A stretch of 64,000 bases of DNA from Aegilops tauschii subsp. strangulata (lineage: Eukaryota > Streptophyta > Magnoliopsida > Poales > Poaceae), in NCBI RefSeq assembly GCF_002575655.3, contig NC_053035.3, positions 501,486,601 to 501,550,600 of the forward strand, in the 5' to 3' direction. The notes under the pieces are model-generated. The model was not told the DNA's origin, did no database searches, and worked only from the letters and a program-made list of their open reading frames with translations. Of the stretch, positions 47,096 to 58,615 are shown piece by piece (position 1 is the first letter of the stretch; every line of letters starts with the position of its first letter). The translations under genes were made by a program, and so were the position numbers.

Positions 47096-47415
47096 CTTCT
47101 GTCATCGGCGGTGGCGGCCCAATGCTCCACGCGGATAGTGCGTCCCACACTAGATGTGGATGTGTGGCGCTCGATGGCAGCAACAGGAGCAGCGGCGCGT
47201 TGATGCGCGTAGGAGGCGGCGACAGCACCACTGCCGTCCGACCCCTCAAGCGACGATGGCGGTGGGCGGTGGGCGGCGGGCGGTGGCTACAATCTGATCT
47301 TGCAGCGGTCTTGGGAGGTGGTAGGGGACCTAGATGCTGCGGGTGGTTACGAGGGAGGAGCTGTAATCATGGGATTTCGGGAGATCTGGGCGGCGTGAGT
47401 TATGGGAGGTTGAAA
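47096..47415 (-). promoter_or_regulatory. Probable promoter and 5' leader exon of the Ulp1-like gene
   Basis: GC-rich on the minus strand, ending ACAGAAG before GTTACG at 47095. Its left-to-right order matches 16363-16710. The part at 47285-47410 is the inverted counterpart of 50010-50120. It lies about 410 bp upstream of the first coding exon. Confidence 0.5.
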
Positions 47416-47419
47416 CATT

Positions 47420-49990
47420 AGCATGTAATTGGCCAAAACAAATGTAATGTTCCGAAGAAAAAACAAATGTGCCGTCGAGAAAGGAATGCATTTTTTAAGT
47501 GGTAAAATATGTTGTTTGTTCTGAAAATGCCCGAAAATTGGCCGTACGTGACTAAACTTGCAACTTCGCTGAAAATGGTTGAAATTTGAAAGTACCCCAA
47601 TAATTACCATGGCTTGCAACCCTGCAAAGTTGGGTTGATTTCAGGTAGGTCAACAAACCAGCATGTGATTTCGGAGGTGCTAGTCAAGGCCGCAAGGGCG
47701 TGTTTGGGGGCACCCCCATGTTTAGTAGATCATCTACGATACAAAATGATGTGTACTAATTCCCATGGAATCCCATGACCAAAACAAGCTGCCATGCGAA
47801 ATGCTTCTCAGTTTAGACTAAGATTTACACATGAAAAAACTTGCAAACTTAGATGAAAATGGTTCAAACTTGGCATATGTATCCCTAAGATGGCCATGGA
47901 TTGTAACCCTACAAACTTGGCGGTCATTTAATATAGGTCAATAAACCAACATGTGCTTTCGGAGGGTACAAGGATAGCCCGGAAGGGCCCGTCTCGGGCC
48001 ACCTCCTTCAATACACCATGTACATAGGATTCCAAGTTATTTTGATGCCATCCCACGAACCAAATCAAGCATGCATGCACAGTGCGTTCAAGGTTACACA
48101 TGATTTTCATGATTTTTTCACCTCCCAGACGGTCTACCCATAGACAACCATCAAAAGTGGTAGCACATGATGCCTTCAAGCTTTATTGCCTAAGGGTGGA
48201 CGTAATTGACACCATACCAAGTGCGAACATTAGTTCAAACTGGATTCCATCCATGGAGTCGATGCAGTACACGCACTGCCTCCGTCGAGAACCTTCGTGC
48301 TACACTGTCGAATGTACAAACCAAGTAGATCATGCTTCATGTGGAATGAACCCAAGTTATGACTTGCAATGGAAAATGTTACATTACAGGCTTCCAGGAC
48401 AACATTAAAATGAGTTTCAGCAAAATTTGCAAGTTTTGGCAATTCTGGCCACTTTTCGAGCATTTATGACCGAAAAATGGAAGAAAATGGAAAATCTAGT
48501 AGAAACTTACAACCATTGTGCATGCATGCTTCATTTGGTCATGGGAGGCCATGAAATATATTTGACAAAATATGAAGATGGTGTGAATATGGAGGTTCCC
48601 CGACACAAGCCCTTCCGGCTGAGCCTGGCGCCCTTTGAGAGCAGATGCTATAGTACTATCCTGACCTGTATGAAATCGACCCAACTTTTTGGGGTGACTA
48701 TTGAAGGCCATGTTAGGCCTCCATGCCATGTTTGAACCATTTTTTTTGTAAAGTTTGCAATATGATTCACGTGTGGCCAGTTTTCGAGTATTTTCGGCCG
48801 AAAAAATTACAGTACATGCAAAATTTTGTGTGAACTGAATAGCATTTTTGCATGCTTGCTAGATTTTGTCATGAGATGCACTTTAAAAGCTTGGGAGAAT
48901 TTCACAAATTTCATGTTGTACTTGCTTCACAAACTGGATAGTGCAGTTCGAAGGTTCTAGACGGGAGCAGTTGATGTGCCCGAGCTTTCATACGACATGG
49001 AATCCGGTGTAGGCTAATGATCCAACTAGGCTTGGTGTGTCAACTAGGTCCACCATAAGACAAACAAAGTGTAATGCATCATGTGCCCCCTCCTTTCGAT
49101 GTGTGGCTATGGGGGGTAGACCATGCAGGCGATGTTTCTTTTTCGCTTCGAAATTGCAGAAGGATTATAAATGTTGGACAAATTAAAAACCATTGTGAAT
49201 GCATTATTGATTTTCTCATGGGAGATCATGAAATAAAGTTGGCATCATTTGTGGATATTGTAAACACGGCGTTGCTCCAATACGCGCCCTTCCTTTGGGC
49301 TAACATGGCATCCTCTTAGAAGACACATGCTGGTTTGTTGACCTTTCTTGAATCAACACAAAATTTTTGGGGTAACAACTCATGGTCATGTTAGTCCTCC
49401 ATGCCAAGTTTGAAGTATTCTTAGTAAAGTTTGCAACTAATGTCACGTGGGGCCAGTTTTCGGGCATTTTCGATATAAATAAATCCCAATACATGGAGAA
49501 GTTGTCGAAACTGAGAACCATATTTGCTCATGGGAGGGCATGAAATTTTTTTGGAATCATTTGTATGTGGTGTTAACATGGAGGTGCTCCCGGACTCGCC
49601 CTTCCGGGCTAGCCTAGCACCCTCCAAAAATGCCCGATGGTTTGTTCTCATATCTTAAGTCAACTGAACTTTTTTGCGGTGACAATTCATGGCCATTGTA
49701 CGCCTCCATGCCTAGTTTGAACCATTTTCGGAAATGACTGCAAGTGTTGTCACGTGCGGCCACATTCGGGCATTTTCGTCCGAAAATGAAAAACTTCGCT
49801 AAACTAAATACTATTTTGCATGCTTGCTTGCATTGGTCATGGCATGTATAGTTGTGAAACTTATTTGGAAAATGGACAAGGCCAATTTTGGAATTATATA
49901 TCGTTCAAACTTGTTTCGAACCAAAAACCTAGTTCACCCTTATGAAATGTATTTTTTGAGCACAACATAATGTTCTTTTTTTTATCTTGA
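47420..49990. repeat. Diverged inverted and tandem repeats between two divergent genes
   Basis: Phrases such as CAGTTTTCGGGCATTTTCG, TGCATGCTTGCTAGATTTTGTCATG and CGCCCTTCCGGGCTAGCC recur near 48450, 48780, 49450 and 49760. They appear reverse-complemented near 47530 and 47970. The block is non-coding and connects the 5' ends of the Ulp1-like (minus) and B3-like (plus) genes. Confidence 0.6.
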
Positions 49991-50009
49991 TGATATATGT
50001 TAAAAGATC

Positions 50010-50246
50010 CCATACCTCACGCTCGCCACCTCTCCCAAAATCCCGTGATTGAACCGCCTTCTTCCTAACCACCCGTGGCATCGGGGCCTCCTACCACCGC
50101 CACGACCGCTCCAATATAAGATCGGAGACGCCGGGCGTACGCGCTTTTCGAAATCTCCGGCCGCCGCCGCCGCCATCGTCAGCTTAGGGGTCGGAAGTGA
50201 CTTCTCTTTTCGCCCCCTCCTCCTCACGTCCCTCTCTCGAGAGAAA
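50010..50246 (+). promoter_or_regulatory. Promoter and 5' leader of B3-like copy 2
   Basis: A CCTCTCCCAAAATCCCGTGATT-like stretch, CCACCCGTGGCATCGGGGCC, CCGCCACGACCGCTCC and AATATAAGATCGG precede a GC-rich leader ending CTCTCGAGAGAAA directly before the ATG. The same string of elements, diverged, lies upstream of the Ulp1-like gene and at 16.4-16.7 kb. Confidence 0.5.
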
Positions 50247-51895
50247 ATGGTTAAGGAGATCAGCGCGGTACGTATTTGCACTATAGAATCTGTCAGATCT
50301 GAATTCAACTGCTAGCACTAATCTTTAAGACTGTACGTACTAGTAATGAGATTGATCTTGATTCACAGTGTGGCATTTGTTTGGACACCAAGGGTTTGTG
50401 CCTCGGTGAGCATCGTATGAGGGAGTTTTGTACCGTCACCCTGCGCGCGGGATTTGCAAACAAGACAGTAAGATCCAGTCTGACATGACCCGTAGCAAAT
50501 ATCATGAGAAATTTAGTACTCCATCCGATTCAAAATTAATGTGTTAGATTCATGTAGATACGCATGTATCTAGTCATGTTTTCTGCATTGATACATCCGT
50601 ATGTACAAAAATTTGTCCACAAATTTTTGGACGGAGGCAGTAATATTGAACGAATATTGTAGTCGGACCCTTTGTACTCAGTCAGTTGTTTGTAATGTTT
50701 ACTGCAAAAAGAGTTATATTGCATGTTGATTTCTTAGATGATAAAATGGTTTTGTGTACGTGCATGTAAATTTAAATCTTCTATGGGGTTATATGATAAT
50801 ACTGCTAAGAAGTAGTGAACTATACTATGCTAGTCATCTATGATTGGACAAATTCTTTAGATTAACAGGCAATTCATATATATTAACAATCGTACATATG
50901 CTACTCAGGTAATCCCCTACTATGACAGATACAGCTTCATGCAGAAATTTGGAGTGCCCTTGGGAAAATATGGGAACTTTGAAGCAAGTTTCAGTACCAA
51001 TGAGGGGTTTGAATTCCCATGTGAGATTACCAATGACAATGAGTTGACATACATTTCAGGGGAGTCTTGGAAGGAATTTGTTAGAGTTTACATGCTACAT
51101 GTGGGTCAGGAGATTACGTTCAGTACTGACAATTCAGAAGTACCTAGTAGGGTTGTGACAACTGGGAATTTGCCTATCATACATCCGAGTAAGATACTTT
51201 TTTGCTCCTGCAAGTTTTATTACTCTAACTTTATCATATACCATATATAATAAATTAAATTGTATGTGCTATAATATTGTAGCATACTACCAATTGTCCA
51301 ATGAGAAAAGAGATATTATTGACAATGTCACTGTAACTGAGGGGACAAGCTTAAACTGGAGAATGATGGAGTATGTCATACGCCAAGTGATGGACCTTGA
51401 CAAGTTAGTGGAGCGTCATGATGCTGGAAACTATGATCAAGGAAGAGCATATGCATTCGTCCATACGTTGACATGGTCAGATTGCAACAAGAACTTCTCG
51501 GTAACCATCTTTCTGTTCTTCATTTACTTTGTGTCATTTCAGTATGTTTTTAGCTTTGTTCCAAATTAATTGTTCTTCCTTTACTACATAACAATAAGTT
51601 GCCATGTGTTGATGTAACAAATATTGTTTTCAAACAGAAACGGCCTAATCGTGTTGTCCCCGAAGAAATGGAGGAATATGGTGCCATAACCATTGTTTGT
51701 CATCCACACAATACTGTGTCAAGTACATACACCATTTCTAATATTGACGGTCGTGTCTGCGTCAAAAAATGGAACGAGTTCATGAAGAATGAAAAAATCT
51801 TGCTGTTAGGACAGAAGGTGCTGATGTTGCTGTACCTGGGAGATCATGGGATTTATCTGTTTGTTTCCCATGTTCCTGATGTGCCTCTAGAGTAG
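50247..51895 (+). CDS. B3-like domain protein, copy 2 (five exons, open)
   Basis: Exons: 50247-50267, 50369-50467, 50909-51188, 51283-51500, 51638-51895 (TAG). Each intron starts GT and ends AG, and the phases agree (0, 0, 1, 0). This gives 291 residues with no stop. Residues 8-28 hold a small Cys cluster (CGIC...C...H...C). A first B3-like barrel covers about residues 41-130, with YISGESWKEFVRVY and HVGQEITFS. A second lies in exon 5, around NIDGRVCVKKWNEFMKN and LLLGQKVLMLL. The order (Cys-rich start, barrel, linker, barrel) matches the broken gene at 26.1-27.4 kb. The likely role is nuclear DNA binding. Divergence from canonical B3 factors is large, so the domain call is by pattern. Intron 2 carries a MITE. 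Confidence 0.7.
50519..50640 (+). mobile_element. Stowaway MITE in intron 2 of B3-like copy 2
   Basis: Starts CTCCATCCGATTC and ends GGACGGAGGCAG with TA on both sides (50517-50518 and 50641-50642). Inner sequence (TTAGATTCATGTAGATACG) places it close to the MITE at 4298-4420. Confidence 0.85.
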
Positions 51896-52313
51896 TTTTG
51901 GCAAAACGTAGTGTGAGAAAATAAATTAAGGGATTTTGAAGTCATTGCTGTAATGGCGTACTTTATTTTTATATCATGTTACTCTTGTGTTCATGCACAA
52001 CATAGTGGGCAAGAATTTAAATGGTCGTTTACGTTTTTCCATTCGATTGCCTTCATTGCAACTCGGTTTATTCATTATTTTTTAGCAATTTTAACATGCT
52101 CCGTCTTGCCCCTTATTTTCTCATAATAGTCAAGAAGGTAAGAAATAATCAAAACAATTATTTCATGCAATCATCGTGTAAGATTTATTTCTTACTCTTA
52201 CCTGTCATGTTAAAAGAGGGGTGGGGGCCGGGGGGTGTAAGAGGTATCATGTTAGAACACCTCTTCTTATTAAGCTGCTATTACATGTGACCATGATAAT
52301 CGCCTTGATACGA
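51896..52313. other. 3' flanks of convergent genes
   Basis: AT-rich, probably the 3' UTR of the B3-like gene on the left and of the GRF-type gene (stop at 52314-52316, minus) on the right. Nothing else is recognised. Confidence 0.5.
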
Positions 52314-52471
52314 TCACAAATATATTATTTCTTCACAATCAACATCACACACAACACACACAACACCATTACACTAGCCGCCAACAGCTTCAGCATGAAA
52401 ACAATTTGTCTCCCTAGTCCTAACATCGTATAAGCTTGGTGCTCCGTAATGGTTGCCACATTGCTTTGACT
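52314..52471 (-). pseudogene. Displaced C-terminal part of GRF-type zinc-finger gene
   Basis: The minus-strand frame from 52471 to the TGA at 52314-52316 has the layout of the C-terminus of grass GRF-type proteins. A short linker is followed by LGLGRQIVFMLKLL and a hydrophobic run, a likely membrane-anchoring helix. It is separated from the rest of its exon by the solo LTR. Removing the LTR and one TGACT copy joins it to 57023-57223. Confidence 0.6.
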
Positions 52472-53892
52472 TGTGACACCCCAAAATTTTGGCCTTATTT
52501 TTATTTATTAAAATATTGCCAGGAAATGAAACTTTTCCATTTGTCAAGATTTAACCTTTTGTTATGGTGAGTTTTTACTTCAAGTGGGAAATCCTTCAAA
52601 GAGTATTTTTGGACTTATGTGCCCTCTTTATAAAATCAATCCTTTATCAGTGGATTAATTTGCATAATTATTTTTCATGAGTTTTATTCTTTTAAAATGA
52701 TCTTTCATAAATTTGGAGCCCCTTTTTGCACTGCAACTATTTGATAAATGCTTTTAAAAATTTCACCAAAATTTGGGGATGTCATGTGAGGTTTCCCCAT
52801 CACTTTTATGCAAAAACATCTTCTGGCCATTGGAGATTTTGAGCTCCACACCAACTTTTCCAATCTGGTCCAGTAGGCACTTTTGCACTACAACCCATTT
52901 AAATATTTCTTTAAAAATTCTTCCAAGTGTTTGGAGATGTCAGTGGATGCATACAGTTCATCTTCAAGCAAAAACCCAGTAATGTTCTTTGAAAAATTTG
53001 AGTGGATCAACCTCTTTTGCATTCTGGTCTAAATTGGTGATTTGTACTGCAACCATATTTTTCTTTGCTCTAGTAACCCTGAGCTTTTTCCTACTTGTAG
53101 CCCTCCCTACCAAACTCTTAAGTCCAGGAGATTGGGCTCACTGGAGGTTTTGAAGTGCATGCATTAAACCCTTCTACCTTCTGTCCAAAACTGGAGTTTT
53201 GCAAAACTTGCACTATCAACTTTCTGTTTTTGCCAAACTAATCTTACCACCATCTCCTGCATCTTAAGAGACTAGGATCTGGAGAGTTTGGCCACCCCAA
53301 GAGTTGCCTAGGTGACCATGGCATTCTGTCGAGCACCCTGTGTGCAGGAACATTTTTGGCAAGCTCTCTGGTTTGCATTGTGGACTTGAACCCCTGACCT
53401 ATCCACCTTGTCCACTGAGCGCCTTGCTACCCCTACCTCCATCCTGTGCAGTGCCAGCTCCACCCTCGAGCTCTAGAGCACGCTGGCATTTCGTCGAACA
53501 GGTGCCGTGCGTGCTCTGGGCGCGCCCAGAGCGCACGTTTTGCACGCGCGCGCACTACGCCGACACGCCGCACTGCCGCACTCGACGCGACCCGTCCCTG
53601 GCCCCTTCTGCATCGCTGAACCACGCACTAGCCGCCCCCTGCTCCATGGCATCTCTGGCGCCCTGCTGCGCCGCTGGCCGCGCCCTTGGCGGCACGCCAG
53701 CGTCGGCAGTGGCCTCTGCCATGTTCGGCACCGCCCAAACCACGCCAGCGCGCCAGCTGCCCCCAAGCACAGGCCGTGCTTATCCTCCCGCTCGTCGGCA
53801 CGCTTTCGTCGCCGCCACGATGCCCTGCAACTACAGGAAAGTGGTCGCCGGCGATCTTATCTTCTGCCGCCGCGGAGCCAGCCTCGTCACGC

Positions 53893-53899
53893 TATATAA
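53893..53899 (+). promoter_or_regulatory. TATA box within the solo LTR
   Basis: TATATAA in GCTATATAAGGGAACCCCGA follows a GC-rich stretch, a typical U3/R border of an LTR promoter. Confidence 0.55.
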
Positions 53900-55599
53900 G
53901 GGAACCCCGAGCCCCTCCGAGCACGCAGGCGACATCAGACCCTCCCCGTAGAGCTCCCCACGCAGTAGATCGACTCGTAGTGGCCATCTTCCTCAACTCC
54001 GGCCGGTTCGGCCGCCGCTAAACTCCGGTGCGATTCGTCGCAGCCGGCCACCCTTTCGCCAATCCAGCACCACCAAGAACTTTCCCGTAGTCTTGCGGAG
54101 CTGCCCAGCTACCCAACTTCGGTCGGAGACCACCGGAGCACCAAAGTCACTTCGCCACCGTAGCTTTCCTCCGCCGCGGAGCTCGCCGCCGTCGACTCCT
54201 TCCACCTCCGCCGACCCAACAACCACCCAGAGGACCGCCTCGGTCTAGCCGTTCCATCCCCGCCCTTGGATGCCCGTGAGGCGCCGCCGTTCGTCGACGG
54301 CGATCGCCGGAGCCCCGCTCCCATCGGGCAGAAGAGAGGAGAAGGAGGGAAGAAACGGTCAAACTTGACCAGTGGGCCCTCTGGACCCACTGTCAGTGAC
54401 CCGCGCGGCCGCTCCCCCTGTTTAAGTGAAGGCGCAAACCCCCGAGTGCGTTTCCTCTGCTGCGAAAGCGTGTTTCTTCTGAAGCGTTTTTCTTTTTCTG
54501 ATTTTTTTTGTAAAACAGAAGTTTGACTAATCTTTGACTGGCTATAACTTTTAAAATAAAACTCCAAATGAGTTGATTCTTTTTCCTACCTCTCTCAAAT
54601 TTCATCTAGTTTATTTTAAGATTTATTTAAAAAATATTTGAGACAATTTTTGGTACTGTGTTTGAAATATTTGTTATTTGTGTATTTTCCAAAATAGGAT
54701 TTTTGGAGGAAAAGGAGAGCTTTCAAAAAGTGCATCCTTTGCATACTCTTGAAGGCAAGCATTTCTGAACTCTGGCATAATATTTTTGTTGTGGTGTTTT
54801 GATGCGATCACAACACCTTTGGACTTGGAGTATGTGATAGCTTTATGTATCGATATGGTCTCGTGCATGAGTGCACTTTGGAGTTGTTTTGTGGTCAGCA
54901 ATGGATACACTAATGATTTGGGTCATCCTCGTGAGCTTCTCTTGCACACCGGTAGGAAGCCGGAAAGGTCGTGGTGTTGGTTAGACACGAGCTTGTCCCT
55001 AATCCCTCGTCGAGACGAGTATGCCCGGTATGGCATGGTGAGGCTCGAGGAGTGGTGATTTATTTCACTAGTGGTAATGTTGTTGGTGGATACTTGGACC
55101 ACTTGAGTCGGTTGTAGACCGAGTCTTGATCAATAGCTTCCTTTTTGTTGGTACCACCACTTGTCCCTGCAGGGGACAGGGTATGGTTCAGTAGGTTGTC
55201 AACCCCTTTCCAAAGCACACACCGTACAGAGAGGCCGTGATGAGGGTCCCATGGCCATGGATTAAAGCCAGTCATCTAGTCCGGGGGCATGGGTATTTCG
55301 GTTGTAGCCAAAGGGGGTAGCTCCCCAATTTGCGCGCGGTATAAATTTTGTGATCCCATGCTACGTCGAGGTTGTAGCCTCCCCACTTAGAGTTTTGCTT
55401 GGCAGGTGTCGTGGGTGATTCCAGACACTGGTGAGTTAAGCTGGTGTGTGCAGGTCAGGTGTGTTTTCAATTAAAAGACCGTAGACGGAATTAGTCCCGA
55501 GGGACTAAGTAAGCCCGTTACTCGTGGAAAATGGTACTCCCTCTGCAGAGGATATATCCTGTTGGATAGTCATGTTCTTGAGTAAGGACCACAGTCTGA

Positions 55600-55770
55600 G
55601 TTAAATCTCAGTAGCGGTATTTGGATGGAGAACGATTTAACTAGAACTCTGTAACGGTATTTGGATGGAGAACGATTTAACTAGAAGTCTGGTAACGGTA
55701 TTCGGATGGAGATACGGCTTGACTATATTATCGGTTTTCGGATGGAGAAACGACTGTGCTAGATTTTGTT
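55600..55770. repeat. Short tandem repeats GGTATTTGGATGGAGAACGATT
   Basis: Four diverged copies of a unit of about 38-50 bp lie inside the solo LTR, left of the 57-bp array. Confidence 0.75.
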
Positions 55771-56007
55771 TATGGTTATGGCACGTATTGGATTGTGATC
55801 TTTATTATTATTGGACTAACCATTATGTATTTTATTGAGTACCCTTGGGATGGTTCTACCTCCTGGATATTTGCTGTGATTATTCTCTTATAAGCCCTTT
55901 CTGTGGTGTCGCTCAGACGCCTGACTGCGGCATGCTTGTTGTTCATTTATCTTTTATAAGCCCTTTATGTGGTGTCGCCCCGACGCCCGACTGCGGCATT
56001 ATTATTT

Positions 56008-56515
56008 CTGCATTTTCCGCTCGAGGAGTCATTCAGACACTCGTTTGGCACCAGTATTACTATTCTGCATTTTCCGCTCGAGGAGTCATTCAGACACTCG
56101 TTTGGCACCAGTATTACTATTCTGCATTTTCCGCTCGAGGAGTCATTCAGACACTCGTTTGGCACCAATATTACCATTCTGCATTTTCCGCTCGAGGAGT
56201 CATTCAGACACTCGTTTGGCACCAATATTACTATTCTGCATTTTCCGCTCGAGGAGTCATTCAGACACTCGTTTGGCACCAGTATTACTATTCTGCATTT
56301 TCCGCTCGAGGAGTCATTCAGACACTCGTTTGGTTCCAATATTACCATTCTGCATTTTCCGCTCGAGGAGTCATTCAGACACTCGTTTGGCACCAGTATT
56401 ACTATTCTGCATTTTCCGCTCGAGGAGTCATTCAGACACTCGTTTGGCACCAGTATTACCATTCTGCATTTTCCGCTCGAGGGGTCATTCAGACCCTCAC
56501 TTGGCACCCAGTATT
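56008..56515. repeat. 57-bp minisatellite, 9 units, inside the solo LTR
   Basis: CTGCATTTTCCGCTCGAGG starts at 56008, 56065, 56122, 56179, 56236, 56293, 56350, 56407 and 56464, always 57 bp apart. Since 57 is a multiple of three and units lack stops in several frames, long repetitive open frames appear on both strands. They are not genes. Units differ by single bases (CACC/TTCC, AGT/AAT). Confidence 0.97.
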
Positions 56516-57022
56516 TTACTTTGGATTATTTTGTCTGCATGTGTGCATCATGGTTTTAGTATCTTTCGTGACAGGAGTGTGATCGCATATTTAATCCGGA
56601 GCATGTCTGATATATTATACCCGTGTTCTTAATGTTTGCGAGTACATTCAAACGTACTCACTGGCTTGTCCCTGGCTATTGTCTTGGCCAGATTCCTTGC
56701 TTGGAGATAAGCTTCGCGGTGACAACCTCGAAGCCTACTTGTTGACGATAGCAGCCACGCGAAGATAGGAGTTATCCTGGTCAGCTGTTCTTGTGGGAAG
56801 TGGAGTCCCATAGTCGCAGATGTATCCAACCGCTTCCGCCCTCAACCATTAGAAACCAAGTGTTGTACTCCTAGGCCTAAATGGTCTTGTACTACATATT
56901 TTTGTACCTCGCTTGGAATTCTTGTATCAAGTTGGTGCCTCATCAGCTAACAGTAATCCTGGGGCTGGTGAGCACACAGGCCGTTTTTCTGGGAATTTGT
57001 ATCCCAAAATCCGGTCGTGACA

Positions 57023-57478
57023 TGACTGTAATTTGTCCTGCCTCCAATGTTGCCACTCTTGGCACATGCATTCTTTTCACACAGTTTTTTTTGCGCATTG
57101 TAGCTATTCCCTTCTATCCTGTGCCACAGCCATTGCATCAAGGGCATAAGCACCAACAAGGACACTTGTACCAACAAGATGATCCACGTACTCTAGTTCC
57201 CAGTGCCAGAAATTACATGGATCCTATGAATCAAGTGAACTCGAATCAAACCAACACTAACGAAATAGTAGAAAAAATTACTCATGCAGTAAATGTCAAC
57301 CCAAAGTGTAAATGGATTGTACATCATGGTGCTTGCACTTGTAGAACACCCAACCATCGTGCTCTTCGGTACTGGAGAGATAGAATCTAACCATTTCGCC
57401 ATAGTCAGTGCAAGGGATCAGGGGCACATCAACTGATCGGCCCCTCAACGCGCACCTAATCGAGCTCAACGACGACAT
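57023..57478 (-). pseudogene. GRF-type zinc-finger protein gene, 5' part
   Basis: Exon 1 is 57478-57323 (ATG 57478-57476, phase 0, donor GAT|GTACAA). The acceptor CATAG precedes exon 2 at 57223. Together they encode IPCTDYGEMVRFYLSSTEE, then GWVFYKCKHHD, then DPCNFWHWELEYVDHLV, the layout of the plant GRF-type zinc finger. The second ligand of the first C-x2-C pair is replaced by Tyr (CTDY). The exon 2 frame meets TAG at 57104-57106. In another frame a Lys-rich stretch continues to the LTR edge at 57023, and beyond it at 52471. So the gene has a ligand loss, a frame break and an LTR in its last exon. Function in this family is unknown to me beyond probable nucleic-acid binding. Confidence 0.68.
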
Positions 57479-58593
57479 GGTTGATTTGGTGTCAGGCGAC
57501 TGCGGCAATGACAGACGGTGGTCGTAATCCTTTGGGTAAGAGAAGAACTAGGAACTCCTCCGCTGGGCTAACAAACCCTAACACCAGGACCGGAGCATCG
57601 TGCTCCCTCTGAATAGGCTAACTAACAAATCTTCCAACCGAATAATCCACCCTAAAATCACGGACGGACCATCCATGCGCATTACTTTTAAATATATCGT
57701 CATATATCACGGGAGATATGTACCGTTCCATCGTACCGCATATCCCTCCCATCTTTTCTTTCCGCATATCGCTCCTTCCTTAACCGCCCAGAAAGTTTTG
57801 GTGTCCAGAGGTAGCCGTCGCCGGGATAATCGCCATCGCTCTGCGGAAGCCCACCCCGACGGCCGAGTAAAAATAAAAAGGTATCATCCTCCACGTCTCC
57901 TCCCATCTCTTGAAACGTTCATACTTTTTTCCGTCGATTGGACAAAAAAGGAGGTTGTGATGAGATTAGAGATGCCATATTTGTGTGCAAGATCTTTGGT
58001 ATTTGTTCCTGGAGGATTAGTTTTTTGTCGAAGGTACTATTTTGGTGCAAGATTGTGTGTGCTTGTCTTTACTTGGAGTAAAGGCCGTTATGAGATTAGA
58101 TGTGATTGCAAGTTCACAGTAGTTCATAATACGATCTGGTTACGGAAATATTATGTTGGTGGAGCTAATTTTCTAGCCCTTTCTGCTATACTGGATTACT
58201 ATGAATGATTTGCATAAGGTTGGAGTGAAGAATTTTATACAAGAGCTTTGCGATTGGTTGTTAGGGGATCCTGATCATACGATCTAGTTATGGATATTTT
58301 TTTGTCGTTGGATTTTCTTTACAAGACCTTTAGGCTATGTTCCATTAGTAGGAATGATTTGGATGATGTTTGATTTAGCCACTTAGATGTGGCGTACAAA
58401 GACTTGTTCTCAGTACTACAGTAAAGGAGGTGCTGTTGAAGGAGTTGCTGGACTATTTAGGACTGATTTGGATGAGGTTGTTCATACCAAATTAGGAATA
58501 CGAATTTTAGGAGATTAGAGCGTTTGCTGGAAATTCATGACTCAATTTGTCTCACACATACCATGCTATTCTATATTACGAGGTATTTAAATA
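57479..58593. other. Spacer upstream of GRF-type gene, left of CACTA
   Basis: Probably includes the promoter of the minus-strand GRF-type gene. The plus-strand frame 57600-58208 is open for 202 codons, but it has no motif, mixed composition and no conserved start, so I do not call it. The right end, just before 58594, is the flank of the CACTA element (possible 3-bp target ATA at 58591-58593). Confidence 0.45.
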
Positions 58594-58615
58594 CACTACT
58601 GGAATTTGCTTATTT

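Larger units (their letters stand above)
52472..57022. mobile_element. 4.55-kb solo LTR with TSD
   Basis: Begins TGTGACACCCCAAAATTTTG and ends ATCCGGTCGTGACA. It is flanked by the perfect 5-bp repeat TGACT (52467-52471 and 57023-57027). No gag, protease, integrase or RT is found inside, and no second LTR is nearby. A single very long LTR left by recombination is the best reading. LTRs of this size are known from large LARD-type or Gypsy families of Triticeae. It contains a TATA box, a GC-rich region at 53400-54430, and a 57-bp minisatellite. The strand cannot be proved, but the TATA box points to plus. Confidence 0.82.

Noticed and set aside
53340..54567. Several GC-rich open frames of 100-200 codons
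   Set aside because: They lie in the GC-rich part of the solo LTR around its TATA box. No recognisable domain and overlapping on both strands.
55845..56632. Repeat proteins of 180-245 residues on both strands
   Set aside because: Product of the 57-bp minisatellite in the solo LTR; open in four frames at once.
56881..57390. 169-codon plus-strand open frame crossing the LTR edge
   Set aside because: It starts in the solo LTR and runs opposite the real minus-strand GRF exons; a chimeric shadow.
57600..58208. 202-codon plus-strand open frame
   Set aside because: No motif, mixed basic and hydrophobic stretches, and no paralogous context in the window. Kept as spacer.
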